Source: Hyphomicrobiales bacterium (GTDB taxonomy: Bacteria > Pseudomonadota > Alphaproteobacteria > Rhizobiales > Rhizobiaceae). From it: a DNA stretch of 64,000 nt. How positions within the stretch are numbered: the first letter of the stretch is position 1; every line of letters starts with the position of its first letter. The notes beneath the pieces are model-generated. The model was given only the letters and a program-made list of their open reading frames with translations. It had not been told where the DNA came from and made no database searches. Shown piece after piece: positions 43,497-53,344 of the stretch. The position numbers and the translations under genes were made by a program. The DNA lies in NCBI GenBank assembly GCA_900468805.1, contig UEIF01000006.1:62001-126000 (forward strand). The letters are read 5' to 3'.

Positions 43497-45043
43497 GCAC
43501 AGTCCGCGACACCCCCCTTCCGCAATCCGGCAAGGCGGTCGGCATCGACACCATCGACATGACGATGCGCTTCGGCAGTTTCACCGCGCTCGACCACGTG
43601 TCGATCAAGGTGCCCCCAGGCAGCTTCCACGCGCTGCTCGGCGAAAATGGCGCCGGCAAATCGACGCTCGTCAAATGCATCATGGGCTTCTACCACGCAA
43701 CATCGGGTTCACTTTCCGTCGATGGCCGCGAAGTAGCGATCGCTTCGCCGAAGGATGCGGCAACTTATGGCCTCGGTATGGTCTACCAGCACTTCACGCT
43801 GGTCCCGTCACTGACGGGTGCCGAAAACCTCGTCATCAGTCGCGCCGAAGTGCCCGCCATCATCAATTGGGCGAAGGAGCGCAAGGATCTTGCCGCCTTC
43901 ATGGAGCGTATGCCTTTCAAGATCCCGCTCGACCGCCCGGTGAGCGAGCTTGCCGCCGGCGAGAAGCAGAAGCTCGAGATCGTCAAGCAGCTCTATCTCG
44001 GCCGATCCTTCCTGGTGCTCGACGAGCCGACCTCGGTGCTCACACCCGCCGAGGCCGACGAGATGCTCGGCCTCGTGCGTGCCATGACAAAGCGCGGCGA
44101 GCTGACCGTGCTGATGATCTCCCACAAGTTCCACGAGGTCACGAAATTTGCCGACGCCGTTTCGGTCCTGCGGCGCGGCAAGCTCGTCGGCACTGGCGAG
44201 GTAGGCGAGCTTTCCACCGCCGACATGGCGGCGATGATGATCGGCGACGTCAAGCTGGCCGAACTGGACACCCGCATTCCCGTTACTGAAAGTGCCAGAT
44301 ACGTGCTGACGGTCGAGCAGATCAAGGCGCCAGACCGATCGGGACTCAAGACCATCGAGATCGACAATCTCACGGTCCGCTCTGGCGAGATCGTCGGCAT
44401 TGCCGGCATATCTGGCAATGGCCAGAAGGAACTGACGGAAATCCTTGCAGGCCAAAGGCCGACAGATACCGGCCGTGTCAGCGTCAACGGCGAGACCTAC
44501 GGAGCGACCCGGCCCGAGACCCGCAAGAACAATGTCCGCTTCATCCCCGAGGAACCGTTGCAGAACGCCTGTGCCCCGCGCATGACGGTCAGCGAAAACC
44601 TCGCCTTCCGCACCTTCGACCTGAAAGCCGACGGCAAGGACGCGATCTGGCTCAACAAGGGCAAGATGAAGAAGCGCGCCACGGACCTGATTTCGGATTT
44701 CAAAGTGAAGACGGCCTCCTCTTCCTCGCCGGTCGCGGCCCTTTCGGGCGGCAATGTGCAGCGCGCCGTGCTTGCCCGCGAGCTGACCGGCGAGGTGGAT
44801 CTGCTCATCGTCTCGAACCCCTGTTTCGGCCTCGATTTTTCGGCTGTCGCCGAAATCCGGGCCCGCATCATGAAAGCCCGCAATTCGGGCACCGCTGTCT
44901 TGCTGCTTTCCGAGGACCTCGATGAACTGCTCGAAATGTCCGACCGCATCATGGTGATATCCGACGGCAAGCTGGTTTACGAGACGCAGGCCCTATCCGC
45001 CGATATCGGCGTCATCGGCGCCCACATGGCGGGACATCACTGA
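43493..45043 (+). CDS. BMP-type ABC transporter ATP-binding protein (duplicated ATPase)
   Basis: The start is ATG 43493, overlapping the biuret hydrolase stop; the long frame upstream is out of phase with any gene. The 516 residues form two ATPase halves. The first has [44 protein letters not shown] and [10 protein letters not shown]. The second has a degenerate Walker [24 protein letters not shown] and [15 protein letters not shown]. Its Walker B is [12 protein letters not shown], lacking the Asp-Glu pair, as is common in the second half of this class. It serves the two permeases encoded 2-4 kb upstream, with the hydrolases inserted between. Confidence 0.9.
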   Translation: MSTVRDTPLPQSGKAVGIDTIDMTMRFGSFTALDHVSIKVPPGSFHALLGENGAGKSTLVKCIMGFYHATSGSLSVDGREVAIASPKDAATYGLGMVYQHFTLVPSLTGAENLVISRAEVPAIINWAKERKDLAAFMERMPFKIPLDRPVSELAAGEKQKLEIVKQLYLGRSFLVLDEPTSVLTPAEADEMLGLVRAMTKRGELTVLMISHKFHEVTKFADAVSVLRRGKLVGTGEVGELSTADMAAMMIGDVKLAELDTRIPVTESARYVLTVEQIKAPDRSGLKTIEIDNLTVRSGEIVGIAGISGNGQKELTEILAGQRPTDTGRVSVNGETYGATRPETRKNNVRFIPEEPLQNACAPRMTVSENLAFRTFDLKADGKDAIWLNKGKMKKRATDLISDFKVKTASSSSPVAALSGGNVQRAVLARELTGEVDLLIVSNPCFGLDFSAVAEIRARIMKARNSGTAVLLLSEDLDELLEMSDRIMVISDGKLVYETQALSADIGVIGAHMAGHH

Positions 45044-45711
45044 TGGCGGAGATCAAGGCAGAACCCTTCCCCTTTCCGGTGAAACACGACAGGCTTGCCC
45101 TCATCGTCATCGACATGCAGCGCGATTTCGCCGAGCCCGGCGGCTTCGGCGCAAGTCTCGGCAACGATGTCAGCCGCATCACCAGGATCGTGCCCGATGT
45201 CAAACGTCTCATCCAGGGCTTCCGCGATGCCGGCCTGCCGGTCATCCATACAATGGAATGCCACAAACCCGACCTATCGGACCTGCCGCCGGCAAAACGC
45301 AACCGCGGCAACCCAGCGCTCCGCATCGGTGACGAGGGTCCCATGGGCCGCATCCTGATAACCGGCGAGCCTGGAACCGAAATCCTGCCGGAGCTCGCCC
45401 CCCTCAAGAGCGAAATCGTCATCGAAAAGCCCGGCAAGGGTGCCTTCTACGCCACTGAGCTCTGCGACGTCCTGCAGCAGAAGGGTATCAAACAGTTAGT
45501 GTTCGCAGGCGTGACAACCGAAGTCTGCGTGCAGACGACGATGCGAGAGGCGAACGACCGCGGCTACGAATGTCTACTCGCCGAAGAAGCCACGGAAAGC
45601 TATTTCCCCGAATTCAAGGCGGCCGCCATCGCCATGATCCGCGCCCAGGGTGCGATCGTCGGCTGGACGGCCCATGTCGACGACATCCTGGAGAGCATCG
45701 CTTATGCCTGA
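45043..45711 (+). CDS. Second isochorismatase-like cysteine hydrolase, BiuH paralogue (triuret hydrolase candidate)
   Basis: A 222-residue cysteine hydrolase whose start overlaps the ATPase stop by one base (TGATG). The triad residues are in the expected places: Asp24 (LIVIDMQRDF), Lys129 (VIEKPGKGAF) and Cys162 (GVTTEVCVQTTM). It is clearly related to the biuret hydrolase two genes upstream (shared [27 protein letters not shown]). The regions that shape the substrate pocket differ, and the N-terminus is 12 residues shorter. Triuret hydrolases are close relatives of BiuH and make biuret, so this is a candidate; ureidoacrylate or another carbamoyl amide is possible. Confidence 0.78.
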   Translation: MAEIKAEPFPFPVKHDRLALIVIDMQRDFAEPGGFGASLGNDVSRITRIVPDVKRLIQGFRDAGLPVIHTMECHKPDLSDLPPAKRNRGNPALRIGDEGPMGRILITGEPGTEILPELAPLKSEIVIEKPGKGAFYATELCDVLQQKGIKQLVFAGVTTEVCVQTTMREANDRGYECLLAEEATESYFPEFKAAAIAMIRAQGAIVGWTAHVDDILESIAYA

Positions 45712-46057
45712 AACGACCCGCGAACTGGTCACAGCCGGTGGCTGGAAGGAGCTGGAATTCGGTCCGTTCCGCGAGGAGGTGACGATCCACTGGATACGCC
45801 CCTTCGAAGGCGATCAGCCCGGCGTGGCACTGTTGAAATACGGGGCTGGCGCCTCGGTTCCCCGTCATCGGCACGAGGGTCTGGAGACAATTCTCGTTCT
45901 GGATGGGGTCCAATCCGACGAAGCGGGCGATTACGGCCGCGGCTGCTACATCGTCAATGCGCCGGGCACTGAGCATTCGGTCTGGAGCGATACCGGCTGT
46001 GTCGTGCTCATCCAGTGGGACCGGCCTGTCAAAATACTGGAAGACGAGACAACATGA
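45704..46057 (+). CDS. Small cupin protein
   Basis: ATG 45704 lies inside the end of the preceding gene (8-base overlap), so the two are translationally coupled. The 117-residue single-domain cupin has the metal-binding motif VPRHRHEGLETILVLDG (His-X-His...Glu) and the second motif APGTEHSVWSDTGCVVLIQW. Its small size and the ELEFGPF...WIRPF lead resemble ChrR-type cupins. The role in the biuret operon is unknown; it could be a metal-dependent isomerase, an enzyme regulator or a sensor. Confidence 0.8.
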   Translation: MPETTRELVTAGGWKELEFGPFREEVTIHWIRPFEGDQPGVALLKYGAGASVPRHRHEGLETILVLDGVQSDEAGDYGRGCYIVNAPGTEHSVWSDTGCVVLIQWDRPVKILEDETT

Positions 46058-46476
46058 ATTCGACGATTCCGACCTTGGGGATTGCATCGCTGCATGATTT
46101 CATGTCGCAGCCGCGGCAGTGTCTCCGACGATCGTCGAAGCGGTCTTTACCGGTCGAACACGTGACTTGTTAGCCACCGCTAGCCATTCGTCACTGCGGA
46201 TCGAGGTGTACTATTCCTTACCTGCTCGGCCGCACGAGCGATCACCCGATCTCGACTATATCGTCACGCGAGGTGTGCCCTTGCTAGCTTTGCGAAAGCT
46301 GATCGGCCGACCGTCAAGTCGGGCTCAGGCCCAGAGCCAAAAGATGCGGCGGCATGTTGCCGGTAGGACGGCAATCTAGCTGGGCATGTTTGCGAAGAGG
46401 ATTCTGCGGCATTGCAATAGTTGATAGCGCACTGCAATATAACTGTCATAAATCTGTGCAGTTGGGGTGCCGTGCG
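46058..46476. other. Intergenic stretch, nothing recognised
   Basis: After the biuret operon about 420 bases hold only short frames with no RBS and no motifs I recognise. There is no obvious terminator directly after the cupin gene. Confidence 0.35.
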
Positions 46477-46683
46477 ATGAGGATTTGCATCTATAAGTCG
46501 GAGAGAGCGCCCGAGTTCACCCTCTTGTTGCGAGAGGGCTTGCCTGTTCCGCTCGATACCAAGATAGACAAATGGACCAAAATCAAGGTCGTCACCGATA
46601 GGGAAATGAGAGCAGACCTTTTGATTCAAATTGGCGGTGCGGGCTATGCTTTAGTTCGGCTTGGCACGATTAGACAACATTAG
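46477..46683 (+). CDS. Small hypothetical protein
   Basis: A 68-residue frame starting at ATG 46477 with GTTGGGG upstream. The product begins MRICIYKSERAPEFTLLLRE and is basic and soluble. It has a plausible alternating pattern (WTKIKVVTDREMRADLLIQI) but no motif I recognise. It sits alone in a stretch of gene fragments, so it may be a real small gene or a piece of one. Confidence 0.35.
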   Translation: MRICIYKSERAPEFTLLLREGLPVPLDTKIDKWTKIKVVTDREMRADLLIQIGGAGYALVRLGTIRQH

Positions 46684-46959
46684 GCGATAGCACCGCATCG
46701 CCTCCGCGTTATCACAACACCACCCTCACATCGCGAGGCCACGTCTGTTGGAAACACGCACCTCTGACGCTCGCGAGCAGACCGGCGGCCACATTGCCTG
46801 CCTCGGACGGTAAGCTGCCTTACCGAATTGGTGGCCCTGAATGGATTTGAACAGTGGTGCTGTTATCACGGTTCCCACTGCCGGCTCACGATCATCAATT
46901 TCACTTCCATCCGCATGTCACCATCCGGCCCCTGCGCTCAGGTCAGTGGCATCGCCACT

Positions 46960-47235
46960 GGTCGCATCGGTGTGCCCGTCGCGCGACGTAGGCGCCCTCG
47001 CGGTTGAGGCCAGCTGTATTCCTAGTGGAGGCCATGTCTGGCCATAGCATCTGGCCGGTACGTAGCAAAACGATATCGCCAGGCAGAATTTTTAGGCCCT
47101 GTTTCTTAAGGCAGTCCTCGATGTCGGCCTTCCCAATTGGATGACTCGTGGCAGTGTGTTGACGCCATGCATGGCCGCGATATCGAGAAGAATACCGCGT
47201 GCAAAAAATCGGCGGATATTCTTCCGGGCCGCAAA
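46960..47235 (-). pseudogene. Fragment of a cyclase-family (kynurenine formamidase-like) hydrolase, frameshifted
   Basis: On the minus strand one frame reads RRFFARGILLDIAAMHGV (to about 47160). After a shift of frame it continues IGKADIEDCLKKQGLKILPG, then DIVLLRTGQMLW and later AGLNREGA. These are the core motifs of the Cyclase family (ARGVLLD.A...GV..., GDIVL.RTG, GL..EGA). The family's HxGTHxDxP metal motif and both ends of the protein are missing. At least one frameshift plus two truncations make it non-functional. Confidence 0.62.
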
Positions 47236-47248
47236 CATCCCAGGCCCG

Positions 47249-47572
47249 GCTGCCTCATCATCTGACATGTTCGCCCTTGGGGCCATGCGTTGGGCGAAGG
47301 TCAATGGCGTGTCCGTTCCCGAAGAGCTGTCCATCGTGGGCTGTGACAACATCGAGTTCGGAGAGTTCTCTGGTACGACTCTCACCAGCGTTCGCAACGA
47401 CGGCGCAACATTGGCCAAAGCGGCTGTCGAACGCGTGATCACGCTTATGGAGACGGACGGTCCCTTGCCCCCTCCGACCCTGACGCTCCTTCCGGGCGCA
47501 CTCGTCATCCGCGAAAGCTCGTCCCGTCCAAGACAACGCGCCTGGGCGTCACAGCACAAAGAGAAGCCTTAA
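47249..47572 (+). pseudogene. C-terminal fragment of a LacI-family regulator
   Basis: About 108 codons encode SSDMFALGAMRWAKVNGVSV, then PEELSIVGCDNIEFGEFSGT, TLTSVRNDGATLAKAAVERV and LLPGALVIRESSSRP. This is the end of a LacI/PurR effector domain (S.D..A.GA...A...G..VP.D.S..G.D). The DNA-binding domain and most of the effector domain are absent. Upstream it joins directly to the reversed cyclase fragment, so the region is a recombination scar. Confidence 0.75.
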
Positions 47573-47972
47573 GCTCGGTTGAACGCTGGTCGAATATCAC
47601 CAACTAACAGGCCGCATCTCAGCAATTCTCGTCGTTGCCGATTTTGGCACCTACCAGGACCGTTCAGCGACGACAACCAGATTCCGCCACTGGAATGACG
47701 CATGCTGCTCTTGAATAGGTTGGAACTTAATAACAGAACATTTTCAAATAGATAGAAGACAAGGCGTTTCTGGTCCTTTATCCGTTGGTGACGTGATAAG
47801 CCCCGCTTAACAGAAACGGGGCGCTGCAAAGGCGACATCCTGTATCGCTCTGTTTCTGTGGCGAGAATGGCGCGCGCTCCAGGCTCGCGGCGAAATCCCG
47901 TAACGCCTTGCTCCGCGGCGAACGTCCAGCCCCGATTAAAATGATGGACCATGAAGAACGGCAAAGATTGAT
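47573..47972. other. Intergenic stretch downstream of the peptide-type transporter operon
   Basis: About 400 bases with no supported gene; the terminator of the leftward operon follows at 47973. Short minus-strand frames at 47569-47964 show no recognisable motif. Confidence 0.4.
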
Positions 47973-48000
47973 GCTACCGGACGCCAAAGCGTCCGGTAGC
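47973..48000 (-). terminator. Terminator of the peptide-type ABC operon
   Basis: GCTACCGGACGC (47973-47984) and GCGTCCGGTAGC (47989-48000) form a perfect 12-bp stem with a CAAA loop, eight bases beyond the binding-protein stop in the direction of transcription. The trailing bases read ATCAATCTTT on the minus strand, a weak U-rich tail. Confidence 0.8.
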
Positions 48001-48007
48001 TGTTGTC

Positions 48008-49537
48008 TTATTCCACTTTGGTGTTCTCGATGCTGAGGCCCGACTGGAACGTCAGGAAGCCCGGCATATTCGTAAAGCCGGTCACGCCTTTCTTCACTGC
48101 GTAGTTCTGTTCGCGCCACATGAAATAGACGAGCGGCGACAGTTCAAGCGCTCTGTCGACGAAGGCGTCATAGACCTTCGCTCTTTCGTCCTTGTCGACG
48201 GTCGCCCTGCCCTTGTCGAGCAGCTCATTGATTTGCGGATCGTTGAAATATGGAGAATTGTTGGTCCGAACGAGCTTGTCGCCACCATAGTAGTAGTTGC
48301 TCAGCCAATCGGCGTCAGTGATCTCGCCGAGGCTGCCGAGCACCGTAAAATCGTAATCGGCAGAGGTTGCCTTGGACATGCGGCTAGCCCAGTCCGGCAA
48401 ATCGAGCTTGACCTTGATGCCGATTTTGGCGAGCTCCGACTGAATGGCGATCGCTGTATTTTGGTGGAAACTATATTGAGAGGATGCGAGCAATCGCGCC
48501 TCGAAGCCATTCGGATATCCAGCCTTGGCGAGCAGTGCTTTTGCTTTCTCGATATCGTGTGAAAAATAGTTCGCCTTGGATTCGGAATAGCCCATATAGC
48601 CCTTTGGAATGGCGATGCCGTAAATCGGGCTACCGAGGCCGTTGAAGGCAGTATTGATGATCACGTTGCGGTCCACGGCATAGGCGATGGCCTGACGAAC
48701 TTCTGGTTTTGAAAACGGTTCAAATTTTGTATTGAACTGAAGCCCCATGAAGGGACCCGTGTTTCTCAAAAGCTCAGTATCGGGGCCTTTTTCGAGATCC
48801 GCTGCATCCTTGGCCGGAACATAGTCGATAATGTCGACGTCACCCGATTTCAGGGCGTTCACACGGGTATTTTCGTCGCTGTAGAAGACGTAGTGGACTT
48901 CGTCGAGATCCGGCTTTCCTGGCTTGTAGTAGTCGTCGAATTTCTTGACGACGATCTCCCGTCCGCGCGTCCAACCTGCGAATTTGAAGGGACCGGCGCC
49001 GATCGGCGAGGCGGTCGGATTGTCGGCATTCTTGGCAAGCCAGGCCGCCGGCACAATGACGGATTCCGGCAGCGCCAGATAGTCGACAAGCGCAACCGAT
49101 GGGCTCGACAGGGTCAGTTTTACGGTCTTTTCATCTGGGGTTTCAATCTTCGATATGATCGAAAGCTCATTGCGGAACGCCGCCTTTCCCTTTGGATCGA
49201 GAGTTCTTTCCAGCGATGCCTTCACATCTGTAGCTGTCACCGGCGAACCATCGTGAAACTTGGCCTGACGGAGATGGAAAGTGAACTCCTTCGCGTCGGG
49301 GCTGATGTCGTAGCTTTCGGCAAGCTCCGGCGTGATCTTTCCATCGACGCCATAATTAACAAGTCCGCGATGGATGGCGAGCTTGACGGTGCGGCCGGAT
49401 GTACCGGGCTGAATGACCGTATCGAGGGTCGAAGGCTCTCCCGAAAGCCCGAAATAGAGGGTGCCGCCGGCGAGCGCACTTGTCGCGGTCAAGCCCAGAA
49501 GGCCTGCAACGAGAGCCATTTGGAGAATTCTCTTCAT
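48008..49537 (-). CDS. Peptide/opine-type ABC transporter substrate-binding protein (family 5)
   Basis: A 509-residue periplasmic family 5 binding protein with a Sec signal (MKRILQMALVAGLLGLTATS, cleavage after ALA at about 23). GGTLYFGLSGEPSTLDTVIQ opens the mature protein. HRGLVNYGVDGKITPELAES, KFHDGSPVTATDVKASLERT and VRQAIAYAVDRNVIINTAFN are the usual landmarks. RBS AAAGGGA precedes the ATG on the minus strand. It is the last gene of an ATPase-permease-permease-binding protein operon. Ligand: di- or oligopeptide, opine or modified amino acid; the neighbouring hydantoinase genes favour a cyclic or modified amino acid (inference). Confidence 0.9.
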   Translation of the reverse strand: MKRILQMALVAGLLGLTATSALAGGTLYFGLSGEPSTLDTVIQPGTSGRTVKLAIHRGLVNYGVDGKITPELAESYDISPDAKEFTFHLRQAKFHDGSPVTATDVKASLERTLDPKGKAAFRNELSIISKIETPDEKTVKLTLSSPSVALVDYLALPESVIVPAAWLAKNADNPTASPIGAGPFKFAGWTRGREIVVKKFDDYYKPGKPDLDEVHYVFYSDENTRVNALKSGDVDIIDYVPAKDAADLEKGPDTELLRNTGPFMGLQFNTKFEPFSKPEVRQAIAYAVDRNVIINTAFNGLGSPIYGIAIPKGYMGYSESKANYFSHDIEKAKALLAKAGYPNGFEARLLASSQYSFHQNTAIAIQSELAKIGIKVKLDLPDWASRMSKATSADYDFTVLGSLGEITDADWLSNYYYGGDKLVRTNNSPYFNDPQINELLDKGRATVDKDERAKVYDAFVDRALELSPLVYFMWREQNYAVKKGVTGFTNMPGFLTFQSGLSIENTKVE

Positions 49538-49564
49538 GATGTTCCCTTTCTTTGTTGATGACTG

Positions 49565-50389
49565 TCAGTTTTCGCGAAGTCTCGGATCGAGATGGTCACG
49601 AAGCGCGTCGCCGAGGACGTTGATGGCGAGAACGGTGACCGCAAGGCAGAGGGAGGGCCAGACGACATACATCGGATTCTGGCTGAGATAACCACGCGCC
49701 GTGCCGATCATCTGGCCCCATGAGGGTTCGGGTGGCACGATGCCGAGACCGAGAAAACTCAGGCCGGATTCGAGCAGGATCGCCGCTGCGATCGTCAATG
49801 TGGCCTGAACGACCAATGGCGAGAGGATGTTGGGCAGAATCGCCCGCAAGACGACCCGAAGATAGCGCGCCCCCATTGCATGTTCGGCTTCGACGAACTC
49901 CTGTCTGATCACCTGAAGGGCGGCCGATTGCGCGACGCGGGCAAATTGCGGGATGAAAATGATGCCGATGACGACACTGAGGCTGACGACGCCGCTGCGC
50001 CAGAAACCGACGGCAAGCAAGGCCAGCAGGATTGCCGGAAAGCTCAGCATGATATCGACGCCGCGCATGACGAAAAAGGCCAACACCGGCCGACTGTAGG
50101 CGCCGACGATGCCGCAAGCCGTGCCGCCGATGGCGGCGATTATGGTCGAAATGACGGCTACCAGGATGGTCGGGCGGATGCCGACCAGAAGACGCGACAG
50201 GATATCGCGACCGAACTCGTCGGTGCCGAGCAGATATTGCGTCGAACTCGCCTGGTTGACCGCATTCTGGTTGATGGCGAGGGGATCGTGGGGGGCGAGC
50301 AGAGGACCGGCCGCTGCTATCGCGAGCACCGCCACCACGACAATGAGACTGGATGCGACCAGCGGTCGGCGAAAGAGGATGTTCGTCAT
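49565..50389 (-). CDS. Peptide-type ABC transporter permease, DppC-like
   Basis: I choose ATG 50389 (MTNILFRRPLVASSLIVVVA); the longer open frame overlaps the other permease gene out of phase. The 274-residue protein has five or six helices. Class landmarks are YLLGTDEFGRDILSRLLVGI, the EAA loop FVEAEHAMGARYLRVVLRAI LPN, LESGLSFLGLGIVPPEPSWG and NVLGDALRDHLDPR. It pairs with the DppB-like permease, whose stop codon overlaps its start (TGATG), and is followed 27 bases later by the binding-protein gene. Confidence 0.92.
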   Translation of the reverse strand: MTNILFRRPLVASSLIVVVAVLAIAAAGPLLAPHDPLAINQNAVNQASSTQYLLGTDEFGRDILSRLLVGIRPTILVAVISTIIAAIGGTACGIVGAYSRPVLAFFVMRGVDIMLSFPAILLALLAVGFWRSGVVSLSVVIGIIFIPQFARVAQSAALQVIRQEFVEAEHAMGARYLRVVLRAILPNILSPLVVQATLTIAAAILLESGLSFLGLGIVPPEPSWGQMIGTARGYLSQNPMYVVWPSLCLAVTVLAINVLGDALRDHLDPRLREN

Positions 50390-51360
50390 CAGGCGCGCTT
50401 CCGGCGGATTCGTGGATCGAGCAGGCTGTAGAGGATGTCGACACACAGATTGATCAGGATGAACAGGGCCGCGATGGTCAGGATGCTGCCCTGCACCAGG
50501 GGATAGTTGCGGTTGGAGACGGCTGTGACGAGAAGGGTACTCAGCCCGGGCCAATTGTAGAGAGCTTCGACGAGCACCGTGCCGCCCATCAGATTGCCAA
50601 GCTGCAGGCCGATGATCGTCACGATCGGGATCGCTGCATTGCGCAGAACATGGAGCCAAATGACGCGCCGTTCGCGCATGCCTCTCGCCCGAAGCGACCG
50701 CACGAAATCGCGCCCCAGGATTTCCAGCATGGACGAGCGCGTCATGCGGGCGATTGAGGCAGCGAGACCGAGGCCGAGTGTGAGCGCCGGTAGGATCAGT
50801 TTCTGGAAATGCAGGAAGGCGTTGCGCGAAATGTCCGTATAGCCGCTCGAGGGAAGCCAACCGAGCTTGAGGCTCAGCAGCAAAATGAGAAGCGACCCGA
50901 GAATATAGACCGGCACCGAAATGCCGAGAGTCGAAAGCGATGTCAGAAGACCGTCGAGGAATCGGCCGCGCCGCAGGGCGGCAGCGATGCCGACGGGGAC
51001 TCCGATGATGGCTGCAAGGACGATTGCAGCGCTCGCAAGTTCCATAGTCTTTGGAAGACTGGAGGACACATATTCCATGACGGAAACGCCGTCGAGAGAA
51101 TTGCCGAGATCGCCGGTTGCCGCATTGCCGAGCCATTTGAAATATTGGGACAGGACTGGCTGGTCGAGACCGAGCTGATGGCGCATGGCGGCAACAGTTT
51201 CAGGCGAAGGATTGCTCTCCGGCCCGAGCAGCAGCAGGACCGGGTCCCCCGGCATGATGTACATGATGGAGAAGACGAGCGTCGCGATGACCCAGAGCTG
51301 GATCAGCGCTGTGACGAGCCTCGATCCGAGCGTGATGACGAATGTCGACAGGGTTTCCAT
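50389..51360 (-). CDS. Peptide-type ABC transporter permease, DppB-like
   Basis: I take ATG 51360 ([20 protein letters not shown]), which touches the ATPase stop. The 323-residue permease has the DppB layout: VIATLVFSIMYIMPGDPVLL in the first helix, LGLDQPVLSQYFKWL, GDLGNSL, the coupling loop FVRSLRARGMRERRVIWLHV LRNA, and VLVEALYNWPGLSTLL. It forms the channel together with the DppC-like protein. Gene overlaps on both sides show a tightly coupled operon. Confidence 0.92.
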   Translation of the reverse strand: METLSTFVITLGSRLVTALIQLWVIATLVFSIMYIMPGDPVLLLLGPESNPSPETVAAMRHQLGLDQPVLSQYFKWLGNAATGDLGNSLDGVSVMEYVSSSLPKTMELASAAIVLAAIIGVPVGIAAALRRGRFLDGLLTSLSTLGISVPVYILGSLLILLLSLKLGWLPSSGYTDISRNAFLHFQKLILPALTLGLGLAASIARMTRSSMLEILGRDFVRSLRARGMRERRVIWLHVLRNAAIPIVTIIGLQLGNLMGGTVLVEALYNWPGLSTLLVTAVSNRNYPLVQGSILTIAALFILINLCVDILYSLLDPRIRRKRA

Positions 51361-53078
51361 CAGCGCGCCTCCAGAGCATTTGGTTGGGTCGCGCCGATCT
51401 TGGGCACGGCATTGAGAAGCGTGCGGGTATAGTCGGCCCTGGGATTGTCGAAGACATCTGCGGCAGGGCCTGTCTCGACGATCCTGCCCTTCTGCATCAC
51501 GGCAATCGTATCGCTGACGTGGCGCACGACCGACATGTCGTGGGAAATGAACAGATAGGTCAGATCGAATTCTTCCTGAAGATCCTGAAGCAAGTTGAGG
51601 ACCTGTGCCTGAACGGACACGTCGAGCGCGGAGACCGCCTCGTCGCAGATGAGAAGTTTCGGATTGAGGGCAAGAGCCCGGGCAATGACGATACGCTGGC
51701 GCTGTCCGCCCGAAAACTCGTGCGGATAGCGACGCGTGGCATCGCGCGGCAGCCCGACGGCATCCAGCAGCCTTGCGACCGTCGCCTGACGATTGCACCC
51801 CTTCTCGTGGATGTCGATCGGCGCGGCGACAAGGTCCATTACAGTCTGGCGCGGATTGAGCGACCCATATGGGTTCTGGAAGACGAGCGCAAAGTCGCGC
51901 CGTGCAGCGCGTAGCCGGTCGCGGTCGAGCGAGGCGAGATCGCGTCCATCGAATTCGATGGCACCGCTGTCCGGCTGCATCAAGCGCATGACCAGCCGGG
52001 AGAGCGTCGATTTCCCGCAACCGGATTCGCCGACAAGTCCGAGCGTGGAGCGCGCCGGAATAGCAAGGCTGACAGCATCGACGGCCAGGAAGGATTGGGG
52101 CGGCGACAACGCGCTCTCGCGTGTCCAGAATGTCTTCGTCAGATTGCGGATATTGAGGAGTATGCCGTTTTCCGGTCCCGGCGCCCGCAGCTTGCGTTCG
52201 GCAGGTCGCGCTGCCACAACGCTCGCGATCGCACCGCTTGCGTCTCTTCCGATGACCGGTAGCCGGCTCTTCGGCGCGGAAACCGACGGCATGGAGGCTA
52301 TCAGCGCCTTGGTATAAGGACTGCTGGGCGCTGCAAAGAGGTTGCCGGTGGCGGCTTCCTCCATGAGATCGCCGCGATAGATGACGGCAACGCGGTCGGC
52401 GACCTCGTAGATGACGCCGAGATCATGCGTGATGAGCAGGACAGCGGCGCCGATCTCCCTGTTGAGGTCGCGCAACAGACCGAGCACCTGCTTTTGGACA
52501 GTAACGTCAAGTGCTGTCGTCGGCTCGTCAGCGATGATGACGTCCGGTTTGCAGGCCACCGCCATGGCGATCATGACGCGCTGGCATTGACCGCCGGAAA
52601 GCTCGTGTGGATAGGAGCGCATGCAGCGCGCTGGATCGACGATCCCGACCCTTGCGAGCAGATCGGCGGCGCACTCGCCAGCTTGGCGACGGCTCATCCG
52701 CTCATGCAAAAGGATCGCCTCGATGATCTGACTTCCGCATGAAAAGACCGGATCGAGCGAGGCCATCGGATCCTGAAAGATCATCGAGATGCGCTTGCCG
52801 CGCAGCTTTCGCAGGATGTCCGGACGGGCCGTCAGGAGGTTTTCGCCGTCGAACTCGACGCGTCCGCCTGTGACGACGGCATTGGCCGGCAGAAGCCCCA
52901 TTGCCGCAAGCGACAGAATGGTTTTCCCGCTACCGCTTTCGCCGACAAGACCCAGGATCTCACCCGCGACCAGCGAAAGCGACACGCCATTGACCGCAGC
53001 GCGCAGGCCCTCGCCCGTCTGGAAGGCGACGGAAAGATTGTCGATTTTCAGAATTTCCCTACCCGGCATACCGCACAT
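51360..53078 (-). CDS. Peptide-type ABC transporter fused double ATPase (DppD-DppF/GsiA-like)
   Basis: A 572-residue protein with two complete ATPase domains. The first half has [24 protein letters not shown] and [12 protein letters not shown]. The second half (from about 305) has [24 protein letters not shown] and [12 protein letters not shown], and [16 protein letters not shown] near the end. Fusions of the two ATPases occur in GsiA/YejF-type transporters. Start is uncertain: ATG 53078 or ATG 53069 ([14 protein letters not shown]), neither with a strong RBS. It is the first gene of the leftward operon. Confidence 0.9.
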   Translation of the reverse strand: MCGMPGREILKIDNLSVAFQTGEGLRAAVNGVSLSLVAGEILGLVGESGSGKTILSLAAMGLLPANAVVTGGRVEFDGENLLTARPDILRKLRGKRISMIFQDPMASLDPVFSCGSQIIEAILLHERMSRRQAGECAADLLARVGIVDPARCMRSYPHELSGGQCQRVMIAMAVACKPDVIIADEPTTALDVTVQKQVLGLLRDLNREIGAAVLLITHDLGVIYEVADRVAVIYRGDLMEEAATGNLFAAPSSPYTKALIASMPSVSAPKSRLPVIGRDASGAIASVVAARPAERKLRAPGPENGILLNIRNLTKTFWTRESALSPPQSFLAVDAVSLAIPARSTLGLVGESGCGKSTLSRLVMRLMQPDSGAIEFDGRDLASLDRDRLRAARRDFALVFQNPYGSLNPRQTVMDLVAAPIDIHEKGCNRQATVARLLDAVGLPRDATRRYPHEFSGGQRQRIVIARALALNPKLLICDEAVSALDVSVQAQVLNLLQDLQEEFDLTYLFISHDMSVVRHVSDTIAVMQKGRIVETGPAADVFDNPRADYTRTLLNAVPKIGATQPNALEAR

Positions 53079-53344
53079 CCGATCTGCGATTTCTGCCCGC
53101 CGCTATCGGCGGACCCGTTCCCGTAGTTTTTGAGCGCTTATGCGCATATTTTGGAGTATTAAGGCACAAAGCGCCAAACTCCGTCAAGCACACGTTTGTA
53201 TTTTGGTAGAAACTTTCGGTTGATGATAGTTTTTGAAGCTTTTTTGGAATTTCTATCAAATACCGACTTGTCAGAAACCGAAAGCACGCATACCGTTCAT
53301 GCAAACGAATGCGTGACCACGCAGTCGCTACAGGGGAACGGACA

